Assembly (NCBI RefSeq): GCF_004331285.1
Contig: NZ_SJOH01000001.1
Span: 186,001 to 250,000, forward strand
Length of the DNA stretch: 64,000 bases
Direction: 5' to 3'
From: Acinetobacter sp. ANC 3781
GTDB taxonomy: Bacteria; Pseudomonadota; Gammaproteobacteria; Pseudomonadales; Moraxellaceae
The notes under the pieces are model-generated. The model saw only the letters and a program-made list of their open reading frames with translations, was not told the DNA's origin and made no database searches. A program made the position numbers and the translations under genes. This document shows positions 47,741 to 58,166 of the stretch, one piece after another (the stretch's first letter is position 1; each line of letters begins with the position of its first letter).

Positions 47741-48646
47741 TTACTGTGCATAGGTTAAATAGCCTTGCAGACTGGCATTAAGTTTTTGTTGGAAATGCTC
47801 AGGTTTGACGATTTTCACATAAGGTATCCAGTAACGCACCAACGGGTTCAATTCTTTCTGATGCCTAATCTGACAACCAATCAGCAACTCCCCGGTTTCC
47901 AATTCCTCTAAGATGACCTGTTCTGGAAAAATCCGGCGTTGCTTAAAATAAATTGCAGCCTCTGGATGTACAGATAAAATGACTTCCTGTTTTTCATGCT
48001 GAAACCAAATACCATCTTCATCTTTTAATTGCTGCAGCACATGCTGATCATGTTCAAATCGTAAGAGTTGATGGCTACAGATAATTTTCTCAATACGACC
48101 AAGACGGTAAACACGCAGTTCCTGCTTGCGTACAGCCGCCAAATACCAGTTACCCATGTGATGAATTAATCGATACGGTTTTACAACCCGCATTTGATTT
48201 CTGTAAAACAAAGCGATTTGCTGTCTTTTTTGAATATTACGGGTGAGTATTTTAAAATGTTCGGCATACTGCCTCGGATCTTCAAAGTTATACCCTTTGG
48301 CAGAAAAAACCAGATTGGCACGGTTATCGAATAACTCTCTTAAAAAAGAAATATCTAAAGAGGGATAAAGATCCTGAATGCCAGACAACTGGGCAAAATT
48401 TTGAATGTCTTGTAACTTAAAGCGCCCGAGATAGGAAGATTCCAGATAAAATTTTTTGGTTTTAGTGTCTTGAATGAGTGGAAGATAAGAATTTAAACGA
48501 TCAAAATCACGCTCTATGGTTCGGCTACTCACCCGAAATTCAAGCGCTAATTGTTGTACGCTTAACTGATGCCCTACATTGAGCTTGGTTAATATACGGG
48601 CCAAACGTTCAGCAAGTCGTTCATGCGTTGAAGGATGATCCTTCAT
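47741..48646 (-). CDS. WYL-domain transcriptional regulator
   Basis: 301 residues. N-terminal helix-turn-helix (LSVQQLALEFRVSSRTIERDFDRL, about 25-55) and a central WYL domain (IALFYRNQMRVVKPYRLIHHMGNWYLAAV...RVYRLGRIEKI, about 140-205) with a C-terminal WCX-like extension. WYL domains often bind single-stranded nucleic acid or nucleotides and regulate DNA-damage or defence genes. No obvious target operon lies adjacent. Good ribosome site GAGGGG. Confidence 0.85.
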   Translation of the reverse strand: MKDHPSTHERLAERLARILTKLNVGHQLSVQQLALEFRVSSRTIERDFDRLNSYLPLIQDTKTKKFYLESSYLGRFKLQDIQNFAQLSGIQDLYPSLDISFLRELFDNRANLVFSAKGYNFEDPRQYAEHFKILTRNIQKRQQIALFYRNQMRVVKPYRLIHHMGNWYLAAVRKQELRVYRLGRIEKIICSHQLLRFEHDQHVLQQLKDEDGIWFQHEKQEVILSVHPEAAIYFKQRRIFPEQVILEELETGELLIGCQIRHQKELNPLVRYWIPYVKIVKPEHFQQKLNASLQGYLTYAQ

Positions 48647-48786
48647 AAATCCCCTCTTCGTGCTTTACAGCACTGCATATAAAAATATGCAAAATTATTT
48701 AATTATCAAAAAAATTATACAGCCAAATAAAAAATAATTTTCAAATATTCCCTTCAACTTAAGGCTAATAAAAAGACTCTAAAAAG

Positions 48787-48984
48787 CTATTTAACCCGCT
48801 GTGTCACGCGGCTTTTTTTACCCTTACGATGAAGGCGTTCTACATAACGTTCTAAATGAAGCATTGCCTGGTAAAATTTATGCAGGTCTGAATTTGACAC
48901 CTGATTATGAATAATCGCTTTATGCAGGCGTTTTAAAGCACGGAAACTATGCGCACGGGTATATGGTGTTGATATAATCTTCAT
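48787..48984 (-). CDS. Small basic protein, 65 residues, unknown
   Basis: Rich in Arg, Lys and His, with predicted helices (AHSFRALKRLHKAIIHN, KFYQAMLHLERYVERLH) and a basic tail KGKKSRVTQRVK. No Cys, no membrane segment. A strong ribosome site (AAGGGG) supports it. It might bind nucleic acid because of its charge; that is only a guess. Confidence 0.6.
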   Translation of the reverse strand: MKIISTPYTRAHSFRALKRLHKAIIHNQVSNSDLHKFYQAMLHLERYVERLHRKGKKSRVTQRVK

Positions 48985-49182
48985 TGTACATCCCCTTATT
49001 GCATGATATTTAACCCAATACCAAACAAATTGGTCAGGTTAAATTTTAAGGTTAATTTAAGCTACCTTTCTGACAGGTTGTGTCGAATAATCGATATTAT
49101 TTTAATTTTTTATCACTTTTTAAAAAGTTATTTATTACTTTTCAATTAATTAATTTGAATTTTTATATTATTTTATGCAAAA

Positions 49183-49204
49183 AAAGCCAACACTTGTTGG
49201 CTTT
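49183..49204 (-). terminator. Terminator of the quinone oxidoreductase gene
   Basis: AAAGCCAACA-CT-TGTTGGCTTT hairpin, with a T-run on the minus strand, 19 bp beyond the stop. Confidence 0.85.
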
Positions 49205-49223
49205 CATTGTTTAAGTAGAAATA

Positions 49224-50216
49224 TTAGATGATTTGCACTACCACTTTACCTACATGCTCACCCGTATCCATAATGGCGTGTGCATCTTGAATCTGATTAA
49301 ACTTAAATGTTTTATAGATCATCGGTAAACATTCACCTTTTTCCCATAGCGGTGCAACCGTTTTTTGCAAACCTTGTGCAATTTCAGCTTTCTCTGCCGT
49401 GGTACGTGCACGCATAGTTGAACCAGTAATGGTCAAGCGTTTCATCATGATTTGACCCAGTTTAACGTCTTTGGCTTTTGCCCCACCCAAGAATGCAATA
49501 TAGACCAAACGCCCATCACGGCGTAATAAATTCAAATTACGTTCTAAATATGGCGCACCAACCATATCTAAAATAACATCAACGCCACCATTATCGGTTT
49601 GTTCATTAATGACCTGTTCAAAGTCTTGAGTCTTGTAGTTAATCGCAGTCGTTAAATCTGAAATGGCCGCAACTTTTTCATCAGTACCCACAGTTGCAAA
49701 TGTTTTGATTCCAAGCGATTTACACAGCATTAAAGCAGTCGTACCGATCCCGCTGGTTCCACCATGAACCAGTACAGTTTCCCCTGCTTTAGCTTTACCC
49801 ATCTGGAACACGTTCGCCCAGACGGTAAAGAATGTTTCGGGAATGGCTGCCGCTTGAGTAAAGCTTACGCCTGTCGGAATAGTCAATGTTTGGCTTTCAG
49901 GTACAACGCAATATTCAGCATAACCGCCACCATTGGTCAGGCCGCAAACTTTGTCACCGACTTTAAATTTGGTCACATCACTGCCTACAGCTTCAACAAT
50001 ACCTGAAACTTCCAGACCCGGCACTGGTGTTACGCCTTTAGGCATTGGATACAAACCTTGACGTTGTAAGATATCAGGACGGTTAATTCCGAAGGCATGG
50101 ACTTTTACCAAAACTTCATCTGCTTTAGCTTCAGGAACCACTACTGTTTCAAAGCTAAGTTTATCGACACCGCCTGGCTCTGTAATAATGACTTGCTGCA
50201 TGTTGGTTTGTGACAT
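49224..50216 (-). CDS. NAD(P)H-quinone oxidoreductase, zinc-free MDR family (PIG3/QorA-like)
   Basis: 330 residues. GroES-like N-terminal domain (KVHAFGINRPDILQRQGLYP) and a Rossmann domain with VLVHGGTSGIGTTALMLCKSLG. No structural or catalytic zinc Cys cluster, as expected for quinone reductases. The PIG3-like subgroup shows the IPETFFTVWANVF segment. It reduces quinones with NADPH. It is followed by a terminator; its start faces the DUF2798 gene end 137 bp away. Confidence 0.88.
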   Translation of the reverse strand: MSQTNMQQVIITEPGGVDKLSFETVVVPEAKADEVLVKVHAFGINRPDILQRQGLYPMPKGVTPVPGLEVSGIVEAVGSDVTKFKVGDKVCGLTNGGGYAEYCVVPESQTLTIPTGVSFTQAAAIPETFFTVWANVFQMGKAKAGETVLVHGGTSGIGTTALMLCKSLGIKTFATVGTDEKVAAISDLTTAINYKTQDFEQVINEQTDNGGVDVILDMVGAPYLERNLNLLRRDGRLVYIAFLGGAKAKDVKLGQIMMKRLTITGSTMRARTTAEKAEIAQGLQKTVAPLWEKGECLPMIYKTFKFNQIQDAHAIMDTGEHVGKVVVQII

Positions 50217-50353
50217 GATTTCTTCCCTTTCAATTTATTAACTATTCATCTATCTACGGTTTATTTCAACATAGTTCATCTGTGCTTTAAAGCCAACTCC
50301 TGCTTATGTCTGAGAGCTTACCATCAGCTAGAGAAATACCTCTAGATGTCGGT

Positions 50354-50602
50354 TTAATTTGGTTTGGCCATAAATAGCATAAGGAAACGATGAACCAAAG
50401 GCAGCACCATGAGGATCAGTGGAAATGCCATCAGCCACGATAAACTCCATGCATGCAGCCACAAAGAAAAGAAGCCATCCCCAAAACCTTTATTAATAAT
50501 CATGTTAAAACAAGAAATCGCGCCACTCATGATGCCAGATAAAAACAGAGGCATGAGCCACGCTAAATGCTTGGGATGAATTTTTGGAAGATGGTTATGC
50601 AT
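50354..50602 (-). CDS. DUF2798 family small membrane protein
   Basis: 82 residues, two transmembrane helices (LAWLMPLFLSGIMSGAISCFNMI and SWLMAFPLILMVLPLVHRFLMLFM), the DUF2798 layout. Function unknown. It lies 72 bp downstream of the PadR regulator gene on the same strand and may be its target. Confidence 0.82.
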   Translation of the reverse strand: MHNHLPKIHPKHLAWLMPLFLSGIMSGAISCFNMIINKGFGDGFFSLWLHAWSLSWLMAFPLILMVLPLVHRFLMLFMAKPN

Positions 50603-50674
50603 AATTGACCTATATATACTTCATCTTGATGTTGGCTTTTTATAGACGCTTTGAGTCTTTTTAAATGTAGGTGC

Positions 50675-51184
50675 TTACATTCGAGCGATGTCTACAGCGG
50701 CCTGATCGATCTTTTCTGCAATCTCACGGACTTGTTCAGGCGTGAGCTCACAACGCTGTATTTTCAGGCGCAGCGATGTTTTTAGATTTTCCATGGCACG
50801 TTTGATATCAATAAACTGTTCGTTATTGTGGATTTGTTTACGTGTGCTAAAGCGGCACAGAATTTTCTCTACAGTAGCTCGTTCTATTTCTAAGTATTTT
50901 ATGCCGGCAGATGTAATGCTGTATTGCTTGCGCTCATCTACATTCAATGCTGAGCGTATATAGTGTTGTTCTTCGAGATAATTTAGCGTTGGGTAGATGG
51001 TACCTGCGCTAGGTGTATAACCGCCGCCTACGACGCAGCCTACATCTTTGATAATGTCATAACTAAACTTGGGTGCTTGAGCAATAAGATGCAGTACCAA
51101 CAGTTTCATATGCCCTGATTCAAACAGACGTTTACGGGGTTTGGTAATGCTTCCGATATCTACAACAAGCTCAGAATTTGGCAT
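50675..51184 (-). CDS. PadR-family transcriptional regulator
   Basis: 169 residues. Winged helix of the PadR type (HMKLLVLHLIAQAPKFSYDIIKDV...TPSAGTIYPTLNYLEEQHYIRS, about 25-95), preceded by an unusual 22-residue N-terminal extension and followed by a coiled dimerisation tail. AAGGTG ribosome site. A palindrome just upstream (51210-51223) suggests autoregulation. Confidence 0.88.
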   Translation of the reverse strand: MPNSELVVDIGSITKPRKRLFESGHMKLLVLHLIAQAPKFSYDIIKDVGCVVGGGYTPSAGTIYPTLNYLEEQHYIRSALNVDERKQYSITSAGIKYLEIERATVEKILCRFSTRKQIHNNEQFIDIKRAMENLKTSLRLKIQRCELTPEQVREIAEKIDQAAVDIARM

Positions 51185-51209
51185 AACAAAGATACACCTT
51201 AAGATTAAT

Positions 51210-51223
51210 TAAGATATATCTTA
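51210..51223. promoter_or_regulatory. Candidate PadR operator palindrome
   Basis: TAAGATATATCTTA, a perfect 14-bp palindrome 26 bp upstream of the PadR start. A half-copy TTAAGAT lies next to it. Confidence 0.5.
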
Positions 51224-51244
51224 CTTGTTTTTTTGTATTTGTCA

Positions 51245-52780
51245 TTATTTTTCTTTTGTAAAAAATCTAATACTTGTTAAAACTAAAAAAGCCATTATCA
51301 CCAAGATCAAACAAGTAACTAAAAAGAAATATAGATTTTCGTATGCATTAGCAGGATAGTAAAAATTAGTAGTTTTCCAAATAGGTGCTATAATGTCTTT
51401 TCCTACACTTGGTATTGCTAATAGCCCAAAAAGAATTGCAAAAGCTAAATTGACTACATTACCCTTTTTCTCATGTTTAAATTGTTTTTCATCATAACTT
51501 ATTAAAATTGCTTCATTAATCTGCGCTTTTAAATCATTTATCCCAAATTTTTCCCAAGCATTTTTACTATATATACGCACTTCACCCGATGCAGCTATTT
51601 CTTGAGGACTTGCAAGTTCATTTGCTCGCCAACGAAGAGCTGAAACCTCATCAACAGAATGACTTTGTCTTATTTTTTGCAATAGCGCTCTATGAAGCAT
51701 GTAAACATATTCTATATACGTAGCAATCGCCTCGTGTGATGAAATATAATTTTCTGGCACATCAATTTCTTTCGCTTTTTTAGATAAAACTTTTAGGCAT
51801 GCTGATTTTTCAAAAAAGATCGAAGCATCGTCAAAAAAACGAATATCTTCAACCAACTCACGATCCTTTCTAAAATCTGATGTAAACCGTTCTATAATGC
51901 TTAAAAATTCATTTTTAAATTTTTTATTATTTTCACTTGCAGTTGAACACTCCCCCTTGAAATCCAATAAATATATATATGGCCTTCCTTCCCAATAAGT
52001 ACCATTTTCTATAATTTTCCTCTGCCCAAATAACAAATATCTAATCCCTGAGTTTGGATTACTTAACAAGTAAGCAAATAGATTCAAAAGACTTTGAGTT
52101 AAAGTTGAAAGCGTATCTCTGGAAACTGTATCTCTTGTTAACTCAATTAAACCTAGTGACTCTGATTCGCTCCTAAAAACTTTAATATTTTTATCAACCA
52201 CTTTGTAGTGCAACTTTTCATCTTTTAACAACTTCCATCGCTTATAAAATGGTGTTCGTAAAGTATGGTTATATGATGTAGCTAATAGCTTACAAAGGAA
52301 CGGACTAACATAAGCTCTATCAATTGGGTGTAAACCAAGATTAATACACTGATCAATATACTCTTTTATATTTAGATCAGTATTGTCTAATTCATTTTTA
52401 TATTTAATTACAACAACCCCATCTTCAAAAACAGTAACAATAGGAGTTAATTTGATTACTTCTTTTTCATATTCTAAATATATTTTTTCCAAATAAAATT
52501 TTACAGATTCCGTAGACAATATATTAAATATTCTAGCTTGATGAAAACTTTCATTCACAGCAATTAAACAATATTCTGGGATATTTTCACCAGTTTCTGT
52601 ATTTTGGACAGGATAAAAATTTATAGCTGCCTCATTTTCATTTTGAAAGTAAGTTTCAAAACCTAATATTTTATATTCATCATTTAAATTATAGTGAATT
52701 CTATTATTTTTAATTGCACACGTTCCCAATCTTAATTTCAATATATTCTCGATGAGACTAGAAATATCAACTATCTGCAC
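51245..52780 (-). CDS. AT-rich orphan protein with two C-terminal TM helices, unknown
   Basis: 511 residues; no family recognised. Residues 1-420 are soluble and mixed alpha/beta (start MQIVDISSLIENILKLRLGT; a FYKRWKLLKDEKLHYKVVDK stretch; later RPYIYLLDFKGECSTASENN). Two hydrophobic helices (about 440-460 and 485-505) are separated by a short loop and end in a Lys-rich tail, so the bulk is probably cytoplasmic. Codon use is markedly more AT-rich than in the flanking cysN. There is no ribosome site better than AGA-type upstream. It sits alone between padR and cysN, typical of an acquired cargo gene. An envelope or defence effector is possible but unsupported. Confidence 0.75.
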   Translation of the reverse strand: MQIVDISSLIENILKLRLGTCAIKNNRIHYNLNDEYKILGFETYFQNENEAAINFYPVQNTETGENIPEYCLIAVNESFHQARIFNILSTESVKFYLEKIYLEYEKEVIKLTPIVTVFEDGVVVIKYKNELDNTDLNIKEYIDQCINLGLHPIDRAYVSPFLCKLLATSYNHTLRTPFYKRWKLLKDEKLHYKVVDKNIKVFRSESESLGLIELTRDTVSRDTLSTLTQSLLNLFAYLLSNPNSGIRYLLFGQRKIIENGTYWEGRPYIYLLDFKGECSTASENNKKFKNEFLSIIERFTSDFRKDRELVEDIRFFDDASIFFEKSACLKVLSKKAKEIDVPENYISSHEAIATYIEYVYMLHRALLQKIRQSHSVDEVSALRWRANELASPQEIAASGEVRIYSKNAWEKFGINDLKAQINEAILISYDEKQFKHEKKGNVVNLAFAILFGLLAIPSVGKDIIAPIWKTTNFYYPANAYENLYFFLVTCLILVIMAFLVLTSIRFFTKEK

Positions 52781-52881
52781 ATCTAAATAGCTACTATATG
52801 TATAGTGAATCTCAGATCCGTAAACTTCAAATTGTTGATTTTCTATTTCTTTTATTCCTTTCTATTTTCTTCTTATTATAT

Positions 52882-52904
52882 AAAAAACCCACCTTACGGT
52901 GGGT
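52882..52904 (-). terminator. cysN terminator
   Basis: ACCCACC-GTAA-GGTGGGT hairpin with a T-run on the minus strand, 23 bp past the cysN stop. Confidence 0.85.
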
Positions 52905-52926
52905 CTTCTTTCAAATCAACTCAGTC

Positions 52927-54543
52927 TTACAGACGAACCAATTCCACAATCTTCTCAGCCAATTCTTCAACCGACTCTTGCGCGAAGCTTACATCTGTAC
53001 CTTCTGCAACAGTAGTAATTACTGCAATACCTGTTTCACGAAGCAATACAACTTGTGCAGTATCTAAGTCTGCTTTTGCAATCGCAACGATACCTTGTTG
53101 AAGCAACAAGTTCTCAAGTGCTTGGGCATTTTCCAATGCTTTTGCAGATGCAGTAATTGACGCTGGTTTTTGACCCAAACGTGCTGCACGGTCTTCCGCT
53201 GTTACTGGATTGGTATGAGCTGACCATTCAACCGACTCTTCCACCATACCCGCACCAATCGTGACGTTATTCAAACGATCAATGAAGATAAATGAACCGG
53301 TATAACGGCTGTCCTGATAACGGTCAAATACTACTGGTGCATCAAATTCAATAGTGACGTTGGCAATCGCATTCAGCTCAAGGTGATCCACTTGCATTTG
53401 CTCAAGTGTATTCACATTGGTACGGAAGTTAATACCAGTCACTTTGGCAGGAACGGTTTGTGTACCAATTTTGATGTTATACAACTTGCCCAGCACAAGC
53501 GGTTGATCTGCCATCCATACCACAGTTGCTTTAACCGAACGCGAAATGGCAGGAATACCCTGATCCGCACGGATCAACATATTACCGCGTGATACATCAA
53601 TTTCATCGTTTAGCGTCAATGTCACCGCTTGACCTGCAAATGCATGTTCAAGGTTGCCATCGAAAGTTACGATTTCTTTAACCGTTGAAGACTTGCCCGA
53701 TGGTAAAGCAACAATTTTATCACCTACGTTGATTTCACCAAGCGCAATCGTACCTGCGAAACCACGGAAGTCGAGGTTAGGACGGTTGACATACTGCACA
53801 GGGAAACGGAAATCACGTTTCGCGGTATCACGGTTAATTTCAACAGACTCAAGCGTACCCATTAAGGTTTCGCCAGTGTACCACGGCGTATTTTCAGACT
53901 TGTTCACCACGTTATCGCCATTCAATGCAGAAATAGGCGTAAAAATGATGTTGCTTGGCTTACGGTCGCCCAATTGGCTCACGAAGTTGGCATAGTCGGC
54001 TTGAATTTCATTGAAGCGCGCTTCAGAGAATTCAACCAAGTCCATTTTGTTAATCGCAACAATAATGTTCTTAATACCGAGCAAGCTTGCAATATAGGTA
54101 TGACGACGAGTTTGAGTTTGCACACCATAACGCGCATCAATCAAAATGATCGCAAGGTCACAAGTAGATGCACCTGTCGCCATGTTACGTGTGTATTGCT
54201 CATGCCCTGGAGTATCAGCAATGATGAACTTGCGTTTTTCAGTAGAGAAATAACGATATGCCACATCAATGGTAATACCCTGTTCACGTTCAGCTTGTAA
54301 GCCATCTACAAGAAGCGCTAAGTCAGGCGCATCACCTGTGGTGCCGACTTTTTTAGAGTCGCGCGTTACCGCTTGCAACTGATCTTCATAGATCAATTTT
54401 GAATCATAAAGCAAACGACCGATTAAAGTCGATTTACCATCATCCACGTTACCGCAAGTCAAGAAACGCAATAAATCTTTATTTTCATGTTGTTTTAAAT
54501 AGCCCAAGATATCCTGGCTAATGAGTTCTGATTGATGAGACAT
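52927..54543 (-). CDS. cysN: Sulfate adenylyltransferase subunit 1 (GTPase) with C-terminal extension
   Basis: 538 residues. GTPase motifs [28 protein letters not shown] and INKMD, then EF-Tu-like beta barrels. It couples GTP hydrolysis to APS formation with CysD. E. coli CysN ends near residue 475. Here about 90 extra residues follow, opening [37 protein letters not shown] (split: [18 protein letters not shown], then [18 protein letters not shown]). This aligns with the start of the APS kinase part of CysNC fusions (RLGQ..A) but lacks the GLSGSGKST P-loop, so it looks like a non-catalytic remnant. Confidence 0.92.
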   Translation of the reverse strand: MSHQSELISQDILGYLKQHENKDLLRFLTCGNVDDGKSTLIGRLLYDSKLIYEDQLQAVTRDSKKVGTTGDAPDLALLVDGLQAEREQGITIDVAYRYFSTEKRKFIIADTPGHEQYTRNMATGASTCDLAIILIDARYGVQTQTRRHTYIASLLGIKNIIVAINKMDLVEFSEARFNEIQADYANFVSQLGDRKPSNIIFTPISALNGDNVVNKSENTPWYTGETLMGTLESVEINRDTAKRDFRFPVQYVNRPNLDFRGFAGTIALGEINVGDKIVALPSGKSSTVKEIVTFDGNLEHAFAGQAVTLTLNDEIDVSRGNMLIRADQGIPAISRSVKATVVWMADQPLVLGKLYNIKIGTQTVPAKVTGINFRTNVNTLEQMQVDHLELNAIANVTIEFDAPVVFDRYQDSRYTGSFIFIDRLNNVTIGAGMVEESVEWSAHTNPVTAEDRAARLGQKPASITASAKALENAQALENLLLQQGIVAIAKADLDTAQVVLLRETGIAVITTVAEGTDVSFAQESVEELAEKIVELVRL

Positions 54544-54703
54544 TGCTCAAACTCCACATATTCTTTAGAAATCGGTTGTTTTGAATCTCTTTGAATCCAC
54601 CTAAATCCTCCACGGACCATGGAGGACTACCCTTTTTTATTTACCCTTCTTTTATAAAGAGGTAAGCAGCACTGCTGCACAAGAGAGATTTTTAAAGGGA
54701 TTC

Positions 54704-55618
54704 TTAGAAATAACCTTCCTGCTTTTTCTTTTCCATCGAGCCTGCTTCATCATGGTCAATCATACGACCTTGACGTTCAGAACTTGTGGCCAAAAGCATT
54801 TCCTGGATAATTTCCGGCAAGGTGTTAGCAGTTGATTCAACCGCACCCGTCAATGGGTAACAACCTAATGTACGGAAACGTACCGATTTCATTTGCGGAA
54901 CTTCACCTTCTTTTAAAGGCATGCGTTCATCATCAACCATAATCAGTGTGCCACTACGTTCAACTACAGGACGTTCTGCAGCTAAATAAAGTGGTACTAA
55001 TGGAATACTTTCCAGATAGATGTATTGCCAGATATCAAGCTCAGTCCAGTTTGATAACGGGAACACACGAATACTTTCACCTTTGTTCACTTTACCATTG
55101 TAAAGGTTCCAAAGTTCGGGACGCTGGTTCTTAGGATCCCAACGGTGCTTCGTATCACGGAAAGAATAGACACGTTCTTTAGCACGTGATTTTTCTTCAT
55201 CACGGCGCGCGCCACCAAAAGCAGCATCGAACTTGTATTTATCCAGAGCCTGTTTTAGGCCTTGGGTTTTCATGATGTCGGTATATTTAGAGCTACCATG
55301 ATCAAACGGGTTGATCCCAGCGTCTTTCCCTTCTTTATTTTGATGTACGATCAGATCGAAACCATGGGTTTTCGCCATGTTGTCGCGGAATGTGATCATA
55401 TCTTTGAACTTCCAACCTGTATCGACATGCAATAGCGGGAATGGGAGTTTTGCAGGATAGAATGCTTTTAAGGCAAGATGCAGCATCACGGCAGAATCTT
55501 TACCAATAGAATACAACATGACCGGATTTTCAAATTCGGCAGCCACTTCACGGATAATGTGAATACTCTCAGCTTCTAGCTGTTTAAGATGAGTAAGTCT
55601 TTCCTCATTTATGGACAT
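54704..55618 (-). CDS. cysD: Sulfate adenylyltransferase subunit 2
   Basis: 304 residues from the ATG at 55618 ([18 protein letters not shown]); TTG and GTG codons just upstream are less likely. PAPS-reductase-like fold with the [18 protein letters not shown]-loop, [15 protein letters not shown], and [15 protein letters not shown]. It makes APS from sulfate and ATP with CysN, whose gene follows after 160 bp. No cysC or cysH is in the window. Confidence 0.96.
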   Translation of the reverse strand: MSINEERLTHLKQLEAESIHIIREVAAEFENPVMLYSIGKDSAVMLHLALKAFYPAKLPFPLLHVDTGWKFKDMITFRDNMAKTHGFDLIVHQNKEGKDAGINPFDHGSSKYTDIMKTQGLKQALDKYKFDAAFGGARRDEEKSRAKERVYSFRDTKHRWDPKNQRPELWNLYNGKVNKGESIRVFPLSNWTELDIWQYIYLESIPLVPLYLAAERPVVERSGTLIMVDDERMPLKEGEVPQMKSVRFRTLGCYPLTGAVESTANTLPEIIQEMLLATSSERQGRMIDHDEAGSMEKKKQEGYF

Positions 55619-55955
55619 TGACAACACCAACTCAGATCAACGTGTACTTATTACACTTTTAAAAATATATATATTCATTATAAAGATTTAGTTATCACAA
55701 CTATTGCTTGTTTTATTATATTGATATGCAAAATTGTCATATAAAGCTTACCTAATAATAAGTATAAGTTTTTATTAATGATTCACTTAAATGCTGATCT
55801 ATTATTTTATTCAGACAGTGCTATTACCACAAGCCAACATTAAAATTTACAAAATCTTATCTGATTGGTTATTCCTCTAAAACATCTATGTTATTCGTGC
55901 TGAAAATTACATAGATTAGCCAAATTCTCTCCCATCTCCTATTTTGTTTTGTATT
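55619..55955. other. Divergent intergenic region upstream of cysD
   Basis: 337 bp, AT-rich, expected to hold the cysDN promoter and a CysB site. I cannot point to a specific CysB box by eye. Confidence 0.45.
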
Positions 55956-56498
55956 ATGCCTACGCTAGACTGTACTCTTAAATCCGTTAAATCCAGCCTA
56001 GAACAGGCACAGCTTGCTGTTCATATCTATCAACACAATGAGCATTTTCTGATCTTGCAAGAACCTTTGAATGATGATGGTTCAATCCTGAATGATTTTG
56101 TGCAACATGAACTCACTGCTGACCAGATTGGGCTGCAATTTGGACTAAGACTTTCGGATAATTATCTCGATTTTTTGATGGGTGTTACCCATAGCAACCA
56201 AGACCGTAGCTATGAAATTGGGGCGGGTAATCTTAAGGCCGATCAAAAAGCATTTAACTTGCTGTATGCTTTTTATAACTACCCCAAAGCATTCTATTTG
56301 GTCAGTCTTCCACTTGCAGCCAATAGTACGCAACTTGAAGAAGCAATTGAAAGCCAATTATTCAATCAACCTGAATTAAATTTCCTAAATACCGCGGTTA
56401 AAACTAATCCGATGGGACAACCAGTGCACTGGATGAAAAACTTTATTACGCAACAGGCTTTGGACATGAAAGTTCGTATTCAAACCTGTTTGAATTAA
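55956..56498 (+). CDS. Hypothetical protein, 180 residues
   Basis: Not recognised. Start at the ATG at 55956 (MPTLDCTLKSVKSSLEQAQ); a TTG four codons upstream is an alternative, and neither has a strong ribosome site. Soluble, alternating charged and aromatic segments (LILQEPLNDDGSILNDFVQHEL, LLYAFYNYPKAFYLVSLPL), no signal peptide. Composition and codon use match the resident genes, so it is probably real and native. Confidence 0.65.
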   Translation: MPTLDCTLKSVKSSLEQAQLAVHIYQHNEHFLILQEPLNDDGSILNDFVQHELTADQIGLQFGLRLSDNYLDFLMGVTHSNQDRSYEIGAGNLKADQKAFNLLYAFYNYPKAFYLVSLPLAANSTQLEEAIESQLFNQPELNFLNTAVKTNPMGQPVHWMKNFITQQALDMKVRIQTCLN

Positions 56499-57645
56499 GC
56501 TTTATCTGAATTAGGCGCGGCTTAAATCAAGATCTGATTGTTTTGAGATGTCCTACATTTAGCCAATTTAATTAAAAGGTGGATAATCAGTATCTCCTAG
56601 ACCTTTATCACATTTCTACTCTTTTACGAGAGGAGAAATTTAAATCATCTTCTACAAACCTTACTAAAAACACCTCTTCATAAAACAATAACTCTGCTCA
56701 ACAACTGAACTTACATTTATACCAACATGAATTCATTTTTTAGACAAATTTATTTCTTCACCACTCTGTTTGATTTAGATTATTTTATATAAAAAACAAT
56801 AATTTGAATAATTTAAGTGAACAAATGTATAGAGGTAAAAAAATAATGGGGGAACTTATTATTCATTCTTTTACGCTCATTTTCAGAGTTTATATTTGCC
56901 TGATGTTGCTATCAGGCAGTTAAGAGCTACTTTTGCTTTTACTGGGTGGTGGCTCTAAAGGATGGTTGGAGCAATTTTACTGAATAATTTAAGCACTGCA
57001 TAACATGTTGAAATTGGCATCGATGCAGATCAGATTCCCCCTAAGTTTTAGACTGGTTATATTTAGGTATGTGCCACTTTTTGTCCCGCTAATTATTTTC
57101 TTAGCCCTTTATAGTTTAACCGGTTGTATTATCCAACCGTATGGTTAATGAAACGAATAACATCTTGTCTATCGAAAACAGGTAGAAATCTAGATTCGTT
57201 TAGCATTATTAAAATATTTACACCAGATTATCCGTAAAAAGCATTAAATAGATAGAAATATTGATAATGTTAAAATCAATTAAATCAACATTCTAGGCTA
57301 GAGGGTCGGAATCAATGCATCAAGCGAAGTCTATTCGGATCATGGGTAACGTCCCTATCTGAGTAAGTGGTGAACAGCGCTTTAGCTTTACGTTATCAAA
57401 TTCAACCCCCCGATCATTGCTAGCCTGATGAATTAACGGGGGTATTCAAGCAGTTAATCCTAATAGTTTAACTCAAAGTCTAAAGTGGCTTCATCTAAAT
57501 AAAAATTTAAAAAATGCAGCCAAATCAGCTACATTTTTTATTTTAAATTGAATAAATTTTATACAATTATTCTGCATAAACTTACTTGAGTTATAACTGT
57601 AGGACGTTACATTATCTGCTGACATTGCATATATAGAGCATAATA
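56499..57645. other. 1.15-kb stretch without intact genes, likely decayed
   Basis: No frame longer than about 40 codons with a ribosome site. Scattered protein-like fragments are interrupted by stops, for example around 57300-57360 and 57420-57540. The local sequence CCCCC...GGGGG near 57405-57440 forms a weak inverted repeat. I could not identify the ancestral genes. Confidence 0.5.
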
Positions 57646-58000
57646 ATGACTTCCTCTATTTACCCTGCCTTGCGGTTTAAAGAAAATGCAAAAGCTGCAT
57701 TGGAATGGTATAGCTCTATTTTCCCAAATAGCCAAATTACTCAACAACTACTGGACACTGCGGTAAAAGCAAAATTTTCAGGTATCCCGTTTGTTGGTAT
57801 TAACGGCGATAACTCTTTTATAACCCATTCTTCTATTTCTTTTATGGTGACTTGCGAAACTTGTTCTAAATTGACTCTTACTGGAATGGAATTACCTTAC
57901 AGGGCACTGAAGACCGGTGCAGTTGGTGTAAAGACTAATCTGATATCAACTTGCAAGTTGTCCCGAAAATTTATGGGAGATTTTAAACAATAATCCTCCT
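57646..58000 (+). pseudogene. Frameshifted PhnB/VOC-family (glyoxalase-like) gene
   Basis: The first 75 codons read as a PhnB-like VOC protein (SIYPALRFKENAKAALEWYSSIFPNSQI ... ISFMVTCETCS; quoted in parts, N-terminal metal/substrate fold). After about 57867 the original frame turns to non-family residues. The other frame continues the family pattern: IDSYWNGITLQG, then CSWCKD, a stop, SDINLQVVPKIYGRF, matching the usual 'VDYYW..L..GG' and 'CGWLKDKYGVSWQ.VP' segments. So at least one frameshift and one internal stop; the middle part is also shortened. Not functional. Confidence 0.8.
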
Positions 58001-58166
58001 AGCCTAGATACCATATTCAAAATAAAAAGAGTGCTTGATGATTTAATTCGAGCGCAATAAAAATTAAAAAATAAAATTTGCCCAGAATACAATCAAAAAT
58101 AATTTATGATTTTTCAAAAAACAATGATTTATCTAGCAAAAACTAACTAAACGCGAGTATAAAAAA

